The position numbers and the translations under genes are program-made. A DNA stretch of 64,000 nt from Anastatus disparis (Eukaryota > Arthropoda > Insecta > Hymenoptera > Eupelmidae). Positions 1 to 13,800 of this stretch are shown piece by piece (positions within the stretch are counted from its first letter, which is position 1; each line of letters starts with the position of its first letter). A model generated the notes under the pieces. It saw only the letters and a program-made list of their open reading frames with translations. It was not told the origin of the DNA and did not search any database. Location: assembly GCA_017163975.1 (NCBI GenBank), contig JAFFSR010000281.1, positions 1,302,001 to 1,366,000 of the forward strand, read 5' to 3'.

Positions 1-628
1 ATTACATTTTTTAAGAACAAAAGTTTTAATATAGATTAAAAATTTTCGAAAAATTAATAACTTTTTCATTTCTCAAAATAATAATAGTCATAATACAAAT
101 AGTATAAATTTTTCCTATATAAAATATTGCGAGTTTGAAATTGAAAACAAAAGTTTGAATTCAAATTTTAAAAAATTGGCTATTATTTTTATGTATTAGT
201 TGAGACTACAATCCCGTATTTAATCACTAAATTTTGTTCTATTCTACGTTAGTAATAAAGCGCAAAATTTATTGAAAGCAAATATTTTTTTAAAAATATT
301 AACCATCAGCGAATGAAAAAGTAAACATAACGCAAATTTGATTACACGTTAAAAAAATAACATATAAAATTTTTCAGAAGCATCAATTTATCTTAAAAAA
401 ACAAGTTTAAAAAATTTGGAAAAAATTTTTCATCAACGTAATTGACAAAAAGAGTTAAAAAATATTGCTAAACTTTAATAAAAAAAAGAATATACATGTA
501 CCTCCGTACCGTAACGTGTATACCTAATATTAAAGATATGATGCATACCAAAGTAGAAACAAACCGAATCAGGTCAGACCTTCATTTAAAAACGTATTCA
601 TTCCTTTTTTTTCCAACATTTTTATCAG

Positions 629-1168
629 TTAAGAGGCGGTCGGAACCATTCGCCGCTTGGTGGCGCTGCGGTCAGGTGAGAAAAAAATATAAAATATTTT
701 TTATACAGCAATTTAAAATTTACTGAAACAATAATATACTTTTAATCTTGTCATTTCCTCTAGCCATATATATGTAGAATAATTATTAATACTTATCTTG
801 TTTGAAAAGTCTAAAATATTGTTATAAAGCGAAAAATGCGGCGCGAGGTAGAGCCGACGTAAACATTAGTATACATCATTCTTTAGTATTGCTCTCTCTG
901 TCGTACTAAAGGAAGGTGCACGCATGTTTACATCGATCCTACTTTGCATCGCATTTTTCGCTTTATAACAATATTTTAGACTTTTCAAACAAGATAAGTA
1001 TTAATAATTATTCTACATATATATGGCTAGAGAAAATGACAACATTAAAAGTATATTGTCGTCTCAGAAAATTGTAAATAACTGTATAAAAAATATTTAA
1101 TAGATTTCTCTCACCTGACCGCAGCGCCACCCTATATGTAGCGGCGAATAGACCCGACCGCCTCTTAA
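629..1168. mobile_element. Long foldback element flanked by TTAA
   Basis: Two arms of about 260 bp are inverted copies of each other. The outer part reads AAGAGGCGGTCGG on the left and its complement on the right. The inner part continues through the block around the ATATATATG/CATATATAT stretch to a spacer near 850-930. TTAA sits at both ends (629-632 and 1165-1168), as expected of a piggyBac-type target duplication, but the termini are not the classic piggyBac CCC. There is no transposase, so this is a non-autonomous element. The two open frames over the arms are mirror images of each other and are not genes. Confidence 0.75.
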
Positions 1169-2543
1169 AGGAGTTTGAGTTTACTTTTATTTCAAAATTC
1201 TTCTCTCTCAATATTAAAAAAATATTAAATAATAAGAAAAAAAAGGTAAAATGACTACGTACATTTCGCTCTGATTCACATAAAGTGTAGCATCCCCATT
1301 TTGTTAGTTTTATTTTTCCTTTTCATAATTTCAATATCTGTTTATGCGCGGAATATAATAACAATGCATTATATTCCTGGAAATTCTTTATTATCTTTCA
1401 TCGAAACCTTTCCTTTTTTTTCAAAAAATCATATTTTAAAAAATCCTCAAAATACATTTAACTTTATTCAATTTACTTTAACCATCGCAAACAGACCAAT
1501 TCAAAAAGAATTTCAAATTGAAAATTTTCAAATGTTTTAATAAATCAATATACGAGAGAATTATACTAAAAAATCACGCTATAAAGTGAATTTCATTTGC
1601 ACAACCGAATTTACCATTTTTTGTAAACAATTCATTTGTTTTCTTTATGCGCATTATAAATTATAATTCTATTATCTTATCAAAGTGTTTGTTTTTGAAA
1701 ATTTGAAAAATAACAATTTTATAATTCTTTTATGAAAAATAACAACAAAACTTAAATCCGTATATTACGAAATTAAAAAAATCAACGCTTCTTTCCTCAC
1801 TTTTTAATTGCAACAAAGCAAAAATTAATTAATTTTCTTTTAGAATTTTAAATTTTAGAAAATTAAAATTTTTTTAACGCTAATTTTAAAAATTAAAATT
1901 GATTCGCCTCATATATAATACTACTGGGCAGCATAGGAAGGATTTTCAGGAGAAAGAGGCACTATTATTATCGGATTAAGCTTTTCCACTATCAGGCTCA
2001 TTCTCTTCATAGTACATGCATTCTACTTAGATTATACCAAATTTTGCCAAGAGGAGCTAAAAGTATAAAAGCCCTTTTTACCCCCTTCCCCCTCTTACTC
2101 ATCCTCCTACTATCGTTTTCCATATAGCACATATTTGATCAAAGATTGAATCATCATACCCTCTAATGTCCAATTAGCTTTCCTTTCATTATCCTTTCCT
2201 TCTGTTTTTTAAACGATTCTCTTTTTTTTTAAAGTACAATACGTTGAACGAAATGAATTTTTATTCGTGATTTTCCATTGCTGAAGGTATATACGTAGTT
2301 TTTCTTTTTTTTTTTTTTTTTTTTATTTTTTATTTTAGATTACGTGCTTTTCTACAATGAGGCTTAATATATATACTATACTAGATTACGCTAATTAGCG
2401 CTCTGCGAAATCCGGTAGGGATTCGTTAAACCGAAAAGAGCATAGATTTTCAGTTGAGTCAATTAAGTGGAGTTTGGCTGGTTTTAGATGAAATTTAACG
2501 TTAAAAATATTTTAAGTCTTTTTCAGTAATATGCTGTCATTGC

Positions 2544-2718
2544 TACCCTGGTAGAAAATAAACCATTTTTTGGCCATTTTTGCTGGTTAACACATGTTAA
2601 AATGACACTTATCTAGAAATTCTGTACAAAGAGTTTACAAAATTTCTAGATAAGTGCCATTTTAACATGCGTTGGCCAACAAAAATGGCCAAAAAATGGT
2701 TTATTTTCTACCAGGGTA
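2544..2718. mobile_element. MITE, near-complete palindrome, TA ends
   Basis: The arms of about 75 bp are almost perfect inverted copies. The left end begins TACCCTGGTAGAAAATAAAC and the right end is its complement, around a short loop near 2625-2640. The flanking TA could be a Tc1/mariner-type target duplication. It is too short to code for anything. It is probably mobilised in trans; superfamily placement is inference. Confidence 0.8.
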
Positions 2719-5700
2719 CTATCATTTTTAATTAATATCTTCTTATTTTTTTCATTATTCTTTTTTTTAAAATTTTTTTTTTCTTAGTAAAAATTTATTG
2801 GTAAACAGAGTCATTACATTATACTTTAAATTTTCTAAAACATTTCGAAAAGTGAATTGGTCAAAATATTAAATTTTCATTTCGGTAAGAGGGAATAGTT
2901 ATATGGAGAGCAATAAAAAGTTAAAAATTTTTAAAGTTTCAATTCAGAGAAAAAATTTGAAAAATAATAAGAAATGAAAACAGATATAAATCTTAAAATT
3001 AGAAAAGTAACTTCTTGTTTATAGCAAAAAAAGTAATTTAAAATTGAAGGAACCTACAGTACAATTGAAATTAAAAAATAACCAGCTTAAGAATTAAAGT
3101 TATACTATTTGTTTATAAATCACTTTAACAATATTTACAAATCTAATTTTTTTATTTCCGTTCTGTTAAATGTAATCAAGCTTTTTATTCAATTAAGAGT
3201 TGAAAAAAATAGAAAATATTTTTTCATATAATAAGCAACAGGATAAAAAAGATTCAATTTGAAAATTGGCCTAATTCTATTAACTTCATTTTTATTGCCA
3301 ATCCAGCCATTTAATCATTTAACGTTTCTATTATTATAAATCTTATTTAATTTACCCTCCATCCCTGATAAAAACTAAAATAGTTACACGTTAATTTCAC
3401 CCCTATACAAGGATATTTAAAAATACTTAACACACCAAGAAAAAAAGGATCTGATTCCATAAAAAAGCAACATTTCTACCCTCGTAAAATAGCATATCAA
3501 GACAAGTTTTCTCTACTACCATAGAATACTAATATATGAGAAAAAGAGAGGAAAAAAAGAAACGGCAACCCCACGAGATCGTTTGACCGAAGCAAGAAAA
3601 AAAGAGAGATAGAAATTTTCGAAAGCAACCTTTCCTTTCTCAGTTGTCGTTGGCTCTATATACGTTCAACTATATATAGACTTAAAACATTTATAAATAT
3701 AATAAAAAACCTTAAGGCATTTTCGACGCGAGTTGATGACTGTCATCCAAGAGGTTGAAGTGCCTCGAAAAGCTATGTCATGTTTTCAAAGAAAAGGCGT
3801 TACCCTCTTATATCTATGTATATATATAAAGCTACTCTTACTTTTCTTTTACTCAAACAAAAAAAAGGAGAGAAAAAAAAGAAAAATTGAACAATGAGAT
3901 AAAAGTGGAAAATCTAAAATTTTTTTTTGCTCTTCTCTTTTCTTTTAACCAAAAAGTCCAAAGAAAGAATAGTGATATTAGATATATATACGTTATGATT
4001 CTATGGAGTAAGAAGAAAGGCCAAGTGCCAAAAACAAAATTTTTTTACTTTTTATCATCTTATTGCTGACGCAATATGTGTGTAGATACTTTCATTTAGA
4101 TATTATTTTTCTTCCTTCTCTTATTTTCTTTCCTTTCCTTTTTTCGCAGATGCGTCGCAAGCATAGATTTACATTGGAAAAATATGTAAGCGTAAGCGTA
4201 TAAGGACGCGAAAAGGAAAAAAAAATATAACTGAAGGAATATAAATATATTTTATCTTAGCATTACACGTATATAGACTGTCATGCAACGAAAGCAATGA
4301 GATAGAAAAAAAAATATAATAACACTTCCGTTATACATGCGTGCAGTATATGCAATTTCTTTATTCCGATGCTATATTCTTTTTTTTTCTTTTATATTTT
4401 TATTGTTTTTTATACATATATATATATATGCTTTTTCATTTCTTTTTATTTTATTTAAAATTTTATTTTTGTTTTTGCGCGCTTATATTCGTCCGAGTGA
4501 AACGTGCGCGAGAAAGAAAAAAAATGAGAGAAAGAGAGAGAAAAAAGGAAAAAAGAATAAAAAGAGAGAACCAGACGCAGATTGGCGTAAATGTGATAAA
4601 AGCCACGTGGCAAAGTTTCATCCAGTTGTGCAATCAATTATTAACGTTAATTAAGGACAACGTTAACGTACCCTCGCGTTTCTCTCTCTCTCTCTCTCTC
4701 CTCGTAATAAATGAATTCTGCTGTATGCAATGTACAGTAAGTTAAAAAAAAGAAGAAAAAAAACATAGAAATAAAACATTACGTTGAGAGAAAGAGAGAA
4801 AGGATAACTGTTGTATGAAAAAGAGAGAATGAGAGAGAGAAAATATGAGAGACATAGTGTGTACCTAGGAAAATTATTTAAACGGTAACTTTTATTTTCG
4901 CGCTTTTACGTATACACGAGCTAACAAACTCTAGTTTTGTACTCTTCTACTGTTGAAAAAAAAGAGGGAGGATTCATTTTATACTTTTTGTTCTTTGCTT
5001 TCTATTCCTTTTATTTTTTCGCCTTTTTTTCTATTTTATGCGCGCAGGTTAATGTCGCTAATATTGCTTTGAGCTTTTTTTTACAGCGATACTCAAACAA
5101 TTATTTAAGAATTTCTCGATATTTAATACATTACTTTTTTACTTCCTTTTTTTCTATTGTAAGACACTTATACTGCATTTTTTTATATTTGCTGTACATA
5201 AATAATATCTTACAATAATAAATGGTTAATATTTTCTTGCTTTAATTTCGATATTTTTGTTTTAATTTTTTATTATTTTGCAATTATAAATGTGAACATT
5301 TTGATGGTTTTAAAAGTACTTTTTTATTTGATTCTAATAAAAAGCTTATTTTATGATCAATAATTAAAATAGAGCTATAATATTTTTTTTAAATACGTTT
5401 CTGTAATGAGTATAATTATTGAATAAAACCATGTTTAACGTTTATGATATATAAAAATAAAATAATTAAAGAAAAACATAATTTTTAATGTTGCTTTTAA
5501 CCGTGAATTAATGAACGCAAATTATTCTTATCTAATTTTTAATCTTTTTTATTAATTATTATTTAGTATAAGTTTGCAAAGAACATTGCGTGATCATGAA
5601 AAGTAAAAAACTCAATTGATTAATAAAAATTTATTATTTTTAGTCATAATACGAATCTTATTTTTATTTTGTATTTTCCAATATTATGCACATTTACATA

Positions 5701-7493
5701 TTTTCTTATATTTTATCAACATTTAATAATTACATTGAGTATCCAATTAACTTTTCCAATCGAAATTAAATAAATCAAAGGGAATAAATAATATTCGAGA
5801 AATTTCAAACTGAGATATACTAATAAAGATGAAAAAAAAGAGAAAAATTTTAAGTGAAACAGTAATGAAACTTTTTTGCGCTTTAACCGTATGTGTCTAA
5901 ACTGGATATATATTTTTATATATCGGATGGAAAGTTTTTCATAACTTTTAAAAACCAGAGCGAAACTACCGACTTATACTATTTTTATCTATAAAAAAAA
6001 TAGAAAGAAAAAAAAAGAAGAAGAATTGAAAGTGTATATAACGTTACGTAAAAGTTTCGAAATATAGACCTGAACTGAATACCTGTAAACTGCAATATTT
6101 TCTTGAAAAATACGAAATTTATAAATCATAGAAAATGTATATAATTTCACCTTGTTTTTTAAAAAATATTTATCAAAACCAATTCAGAGTAAATTTTCTG
6201 TTTTTGTCGAAACCGTGAAAATTTTATTTGTCTATAAAATGAAAGCATTGACACGCATATATATTTTAAAAATAAAGATTTTTTCATTCCTTTTTTTTCG
6301 ATGTTTTTGTCAATATTGCTGCTGTTCTCAACCTATTTTTTTCAAAGGAAAAAATTTTTTTGCGCAAATTTTAGTTTATTGAAATTTCAATGGATGACAA
6401 AAAATTGTTTAATAAACCGTCCTTTTGAAATTGAGCTTATTACAATGAAGAAGGTCGCATTGTATATTTGGATATTAAACATTGATATAATCTGTCCATT
6501 AGTGGCATATTCCAAGAAGCCATCATCAATTTGTAATTGATCAATAGAATTTCACTGCCATCTTGGTATTACTAATGCCTCGTTGCACCGCTGTATATTG
6601 CTTGTAATGTACAAATGTATACATAGATATAAACCTTGATTGATAGATAACAATGTTAAATTAAACTGTTATAAACGAAATAAATAAAATTCTAATATTT
6701 TTGTTATTTTCGGCGAAATTCAAGCTTTTTAAACATCGAGTCTCGAGTATTTTAATTAATTCGAAGATTAATTGCTAAATCTTTTAGCTCTCGGTGTACC
6801 AGCGATATCACTCTTAATAAATTCAATCAACAAACGTAATATTTCAGAAACCCTCGACTTCTATTTTTCTTTTTTTCTCTTTTTTCCTCACCTCAATCGA
6901 CACGAATGCAAAAAAGGGAAAAAGAAGAAAAAATAAAAGAGAGCGTAACGATTCCACTTTACAATGTAATACCTAAAAGCTATTCAACCATTTTCTCTAA
7001 CCGCGCTAGCAGCAGCAGAGCTAGCAAGTGCGAAAAATGGAAATCACATCTTGAAAAGGGAATAACAAAGCGTCTCTACACCCTAACTGTATATACGCTC
7101 ATATATGTATATATATATATACGTGTAAGTGCATGCGGTTGGGCGTGTTCGAATAAAAGGGATGAAAAGGGGGTGTGGGGGTGAGAAGAGGAGGAGGACG
7201 AGGAGGGTGGTTAGAAAGCCCCGTTAGTAATTACGTCACCCTCTTCCCTTAACCAGCATTTTACACGAGGGCTCTAACAACTATACACCGTAGAGAGAAG
7301 AGGGTTATAAGGGAGAGAGAGAGAGAAGGTAAATGTATTTGATGTAATGAATAAATGAAGGCTCCTTTTAACTATATGCATGCACACCTTATGGTTAACG
7401 CAAGAGAAATAGTTTGTTGTTTGATGCTTTGCTCTTTAAACCTCTTTAATTTAAAATCGGGTGCTAAAATTTTATTTAACCTTTTATTATCGC

Positions 7494-7522
<29 letters not shown>
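7494..7522. repeat. (TA)n microsatellite
   Basis: An uninterrupted run of alternating T and A. Similar shorter runs occur near 4420, 43268 and 63190. Confidence 0.9.
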
Positions 7523-7527
<5 letters not shown>

Positions 7528-10500
7528 AATTTTAATGCTTGACTGAGATACATTTAATTTATTCGATATCTGAATTGTTTATGAATATCGGCGATGATTA
7601 AAAAAGCAATTAACGTAGATTATAAAATAAACGAAACGAAGAGAGAGAAAGAAGAGAAAGCTTCCATCGTACGTATGTATGTATACATTGTTAAAAAATT
7701 GAAGATATAATTTTGTATTATGAAATTTTATGCGGTATTAAAAGTATAAAAATGTCATGGAAAAATAGTATTTTAGCATTATCTTGTGAGCTACGTATTA
7801 TGCAATGTTTATTCATATAAAGCTTGATTCTTATTTTTTATAATATTCCGTAATAACAATAATAATTTTACATTTAAAGTTGATGTATTTTTAAACGAGA
7901 ATTTTTCGGTTGCTCGGTATATTTTTTAATGAAGTTTTAAATGAAAGTTTGTGCATCATTTTGTACGTCTAAAAATTAATAGGGTTTTGCATAAAACTTT
8001 ATTCTTTGATTATTACGAGAAAAAACATAATAAATAATCAAGTAATAAAACTCTCCGAACTTATTTGCCTAAAAAGAAATAATCGTTACAACGTTTTTCG
8101 CTACATACGAAAATTTGTACTTTTCAAGAAACTCGTTTACTTTAGCACATAAGTAAAAGGAGGAAAAAGAAGAAAGATATAGTGAAAGAAAGAAATAAAA
8201 GAGTTTCTTAAAAAAGATCGGAAGTATCCTTTTGCGCACACGTTATATATACAAGTATAAGTAAAAAAAAAAAAAAAAGAAAAAAGAAAACAGAGAAGTA
8301 GTCTAGCGTCGAGAGGGTCGAAATACTCCGTTTACTATGCGCACAAGCATCACCACAAAGTTTTTTCTTCTCTCTCGCACGCTTTACTCTTTCTTTCGCT
8401 TTTGTTCACACGCAAGATAGCTTCTTTCTTTTTTCTCTTTTTTTTTTACTTTACTCATGCCCTCCTGTAGAGAGAAAAGAGAGAGTTCATTCCCTCCTGT
8501 CTAGCTTAATAAATCGTAGACTATCTTTATCTCTTAGCACACACCACACGACGCCTATCGCGACAATCTTCTTGATATCGATGTTTCCTTTTTTTCTTCT
8601 CTTCTTTTTTACTTTTTTTTTGCTTTTTCACCTTCATCTTTTAAGACAAATCTCGAGTAGTGTATAAATCATCACAAATGGTCAGAAATTGATACTCTTT
8701 TTTTTCATTTGTGAAACACATATACTTTTTTTTATATTCTTTTAAATTCATACGAAATTGATTGATTTGATTTTTGTTGACACGTAGAAGAAAAAAAGAG
8801 TAAACTAAAAAATTTATGTCCCGTAGTTGTAGTATAAACTTTTTACTCTATTTATTTTTGACGCTATACATATTCAATTGTTGTAAATCAATGTATACAT
8901 ATTTTTACATGAATCTATTGTTGTACTTATGATTGTAAAAAAAGAAAAGTTCATTTAACTGTATATAACTAATAATTTTTTTTTTAAGAACAACGATTCC
9001 ACCTTCGATCGTAATAAAAAAAGGTACGCTTGACTAAATTCTTTAACTACCGCGTTGGATATACATACGTGGATATAACAAGCGAGATTGTTAAATTCTT
9101 TCCTGGAATAAAAAAAAAATAATAAAAATTAGGTTACGTATAGTTAAAGTTTAATTTTCTTTCAGGTTAAAAAACTTTTTTTTTATACTATATATCCTCT
9201 ATTTTTCCAATTAATTTATTTAAATTTTTGTAAAAGTTTACAAAAAAAAAATTTTGTATCAATTAAAAATGTCATATTAGACTTTTATTTCCATTGAAGA
9301 TTTACTCGATACGCGAGTAATTAAAGATTTAAGCTTTTTTAATGAAAATAATGAGTTATTAATACTGATATACGTTTTAACAATGTTACATAACTTATTT
9401 TATTATGAAGTTTACGATCCCAACAGCACAGTGATACTTTTATATACTCATAAAGGTACACAAGTAGAATAGTAGTGGATATGATCAGCCATTAGTTTTA
9501 AAAATAGTTATAACTTTTCTGTTATTTATTACAACTTTCAAACGTATTTATTTATTATACTTACTGTACAATAAAAAATGTTCCTTGTTACAATAACAAA
9601 ATGATGGAAAAAATCTAAATGTAATATTTATATAAAGGAATATCTTTCTTTTCTCAATATCATTATGTAATTCTAAATGACAAAATAAACGCATTTATTT
9701 GAAAACTAAAGCACTTGAAACTTATATCTCATAAATTTTTTTCTTCTTCCAAGTAAAAGAAGGAGGAAAAAAAGGTACTATCATACAATTGCCTCTCAGC
9801 CTAGACATAAGTACAAACAACTCAAAACAAAAATATCATTAAACTCGACATTTTCACAAATATCATATAAGTGAAGTAAAAAAAAAGAGAGAATCTCAAC
9901 AATCTTATAGTACCACTAACTTTCAGAAGCTCATCAAATTTTTTTCCTTTTCGCCTTCTCCATACTCCTCAAAAACTCTTTTTAGCCTACAGAGAGGAAG
10001 AGAAAGAAAGAAAGAAAGAGAAAATACCTATAACGTTAAATTCGCGATTCGAGGATGACTATTCGGGAAATCGCCAGGAAGGAAAAATCCTATTGTCGTG
10101 AAGCAAAACCGTGTGTTGGTATAAAGTCTAAAGGCAGTATAGAAAGAGACGAGAGGGAGAGAGAGAGAGAAACGAAAAAGAGAATCGCTTGGCCAACAAA
10201 AACGTCACCTGGAATCTTGCCAACCACTTACATTGCGCATATAGTTCTTTATTATCACTACCTTTTCTCTCTCTCTCTCTCTTTATTTTTTTCTTCTTCC
10301 ATCTTTTTCTTTTCTCTTATATTTTCTATACTACTAACTCGTATATATATAAAAGGGAATGACGCGAAAAATAGTGAAAAAGAAAAGGACACGGATCACG
10401 GATTTTAACTCAATAGAAATTTATAACTGGGTGAGAAAGATCCACCTTTTTTTTTTTTTATTTGCAAGTTTTGGGTTTGGCTAATTCTATCGACAGTTTT

Positions 10501-10664
10501 CGATGTTTGCATTTGGATAATTAATTGACAGTTAGCATTTAATAAGATAAATTAAAGTCATTAAATTGATAAAAAACAATAAAAAAATGGATTTTTAAAA
10601 TTTAATATCACTGGGTAGGGTTCGCTTATTTCCCAGAACTAAATCGTAATTTTAGTATATGATT

Positions 10665-10857
10665 TTTATTTATTTAACGTCGCTGTATTTATGCAATCAT
10701 TGCGATGCTAATTAACGACGAAAGTTTATCAGTGCATGTGTAAACAAAGCACATGGCTGTGTACAGTGGTGCTTGTATCAATTAGCCGAGAATGGGATTC
10801 GAACTCGGGACCTCGAGATTACGAATCCATCGTTCTACCGACTGAGCCACTGAAACC
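10665..10857 (-). mobile_element. tRNA-derived SINE, copy 1
   Basis: On the minus strand the head resembles a tRNA. It has an A-box-like TGGCTCAGTCGG, a D-stem, an anticodon-like loop TTCGTAA and a B-box-like GAGTTCGAATCCC. A tRNA-unrelated body follows, ending in TACAGCGACGTTAAATAAA. The same head, body and tail recur three more times in the window, which marks a SINE rather than a working tRNA gene. The anticodon stem pairs poorly. A tRNA-Thr origin is a guess from the CGT anticodon position. Confidence 0.8.
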
Positions 10858-13800
10858 TCTAGTATGAGATTTTGTTTTGATTAATGAAATACAAAGAAGA
10901 TAGTTTTGAAGCTTCATATTATGTTTTAAATATTTAGAAATGCACAAAAAATTCTTTATAACAGTAATTTTAAATGTTTATTTCAGTTTATTAAAATTTA
11001 TTTTATCGTACCTAGAATACAATTAATAATAAAGAAAAAAATTGTTAAATAAAACAATTAAAATGAAAATACGATTAAAAAATTGAATAAAATTTAACCC
11101 AGTAAGTTATGAGTTGTAAAATATTTAAGCATGAATATTCATGAAACTATATGAACTATGTAAATTATAAATCACCGCGAAGAAAATGATGTAATAAAAT
11201 ACGTAGAATATTATATTAAAGTACAAAACTTTTTTTTGACGTTAAAAAAGGAAATAAAATATATATAAATTCTTTAAAATCAATAAAATAGCAGTTTAGT
11301 TTGAAAATTTAATCTTCAAAAGATTGCTTTTTTGATAGTTTCAAGTTAATCTGATATTTTTTATAAAAATATACATCCCTTTAAAACTAAAGGTTTTAAC
11401 TATTTTTTATGAAAAAAATAAATATTTCGAATATTTTTCCAACAATATCCAGCACAAAGTATACACATGTATAGACGTGATATTTCTCTCGGAGGGAATA
11501 GGGTATCACATATATGTAATAGAAAATCGTATAGACTAGATTTCGACAAAAATGAAAAATTTTCAATCCACAGAATAAACTTTGAAAATAAGAATTTTTA
11601 TCAAATTCTTACAGCTACACTTAGAATTTAGATTAATGTTAAATAAAATAAACATTGTATAGGAAAAAAAATTTTTATTTACAAATAAATCAACTTCTTT
11701 TTAATACTTTTTTAAATTTAGAGTTTAATATGAGAGAAAATTTAATGTTAATAATTTAACAGATACTTCCAGCAGATAAAAATTTAGCGCCATAATTATA
11801 GTCATTTTTATAATAGCATAGTATTTACGTTTTAACGTTTTCTAATAACTGTTAACCTATTATTAAAAACGACATGCATTCTTTCCTGAAAGTTCATTTT
11901 CACATACCACTAGTATACTATATAATTTATGTAGTTTTTTTTATCTTATTTAGTTGTGATAATTTTTTTTTTTTTTAATTAAATCCTATCGATATTATTT
12001 ATTGAATTGTTAATCCTGTAATTAAGATAACAGTAAATTATTTTGTTCAATTCATAAATCGACAATTATTTTTACGAGCGTTTTTTAATAAATTAAAGAT
12101 TATCTCACTTTTATAAAATTTTGAATAATATTTTTTACTTTTTTAATTTGTATAAAATCAGTTCATATGATAATTTTGTATTTATTCAGTAGCTATAATT
12201 TCTGAAATGCGTAATTATTACAATCAATAAATTTCATCAATTTTTTTATAAATCATAATCACCTTATAACGGCATATATATTTTTTTTTAATATGAGAAA
12301 TGCAAATAATACACCGATCGATCTTTATTAAAATAAAAAAAAATTTTACCCAATTTCATGTATTTCACGCTCAATAATAAAGCATGCAATAACAAGTGCA
12401 AAAAAAAAAAACAGAAATTAGCTCTTTTTTTTTTACACGTATATATGTATATAAACACGTCGCGTGATTTAACAAAATACGTCACTTAAGCTCGGAAGCT
12501 TTTTTTTTCCTCTCTTGTTGTATTCGCGCGCTTTTATAATTGACAGTGAGCTCTTTTCAAACGTGTCACACATGGCTATATACATACAACACTCATAAAC
12601 ATAGCATATCACAAAAAAGCTTATAACCTTTCGTCAATCTCTTTTCACTCCCCCCTTTCTATTCTTTGCAATATATGCATTGTCCAAAACCCTATACCGG
12701 AGGGATTATTATCCTATAAAATAAAAATGAATGTATCGTACGGTTGATTACTTGTAAATGTATATAAAGATAGATATGATATCAAGTGGCAATTGAATTG
12801 ACAATCGTGCCGCGACAGTCGGGATTTTTTTTTCCTGTTTTTTTGATTCTCTTGAATTTTTTTTTTTGTTTTTTTGTCGTTTGATTGATTGAAAAAAAAA
12901 AGTTTAAATTTTTAGGAGAACTATTATTACAGTGCGGTCGGAGGATCACATTGTCGAGTGCGGTAATTTCATGTGTAGGGACATGATGGAGAATGACAAG
13001 AGAATAGTTTGACATTGGTTTTATTGTCGATTGATTTGAGCGATAAGGAATTTAAAAAAAAAGAGAAAAGGATTTGACGACTATGTTTTTTTTAAATGCT
13101 GTTTAAAGCGAGTTTTATGAGTAATTGAAAAAGGAAAAGTTTGAATGTATCAATGAATTCAATAGGCTATTAAATCAAACATGAGTTTTTAGTATTTTAT
13201 TTGAAATTATTAAAAAAATATATTTTTAATTTTGAATTTATTTTTTATTTATTATTAACAAATTTTTATAAAAATATAAAATTTTAAGTAACGTCATTAA
13301 ACATATTAAATTAATTCAGTGTTATTTTCTTTGATTATTTGCATTCATTATAAATTTCCCTTTTACTATATCAAGAGTGTGAAAATTTAAATATAATTTT
13401 ACATGTAAATAAAGCATTATTAAACTTCTATTTGCAAATAATTAAAATTCGATTGAACGTAAAACTTTAACTAGGATAAAAAAAAAGAAAAGCTTATCAA
13501 TTCGAAAGTCAATCATTTTTATCTCTGGATTCAGATTAGTATTTATTAATCGAATTTTTAACTATTCGAATCTAAACTTTAATCTGGATTAAAATAGTTT
13601 ATTTCCAATTTTTCAAAAATCTCCTTTTATCTTTTTGATAAAAATTTAAATACAACATTTTTATTGATAAAAAATTAATTGTTACATTTTGTAGAGCGAT
13701 GTACTATGTTAATTTTTTATAGAACTGTTATTTATTTAACCGATGTTAGCATTGATTTTCGAAAATTTTATAAAAAATGATACGGGTTATTTTTTTAGTG

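Noticed and set aside
496..1211. Two short ORFs, one on each strand, with similar RRSG-type peptides
   Set aside because: They are mirror-image translations of the two arms of the foldback element, not genes.
4337..4745. Overlapping ORFs of 105 and 134 codons
   Set aside because: Translations are Phe/Leu/Ile and Lys/Arg/Glu runs from T-rich and GA-rich DNA, open in several frames at once.
10055..10408. 117-codon ORF
   Set aside because: Half is coded by GA and CT microsatellites, there are no domain features, and no splice context is convincing.
10781..10857. Functional tRNA gene
   Set aside because: The anticodon stem pairs badly and the same sequence recurs with a shared non-tRNA body, so it is a SINE.
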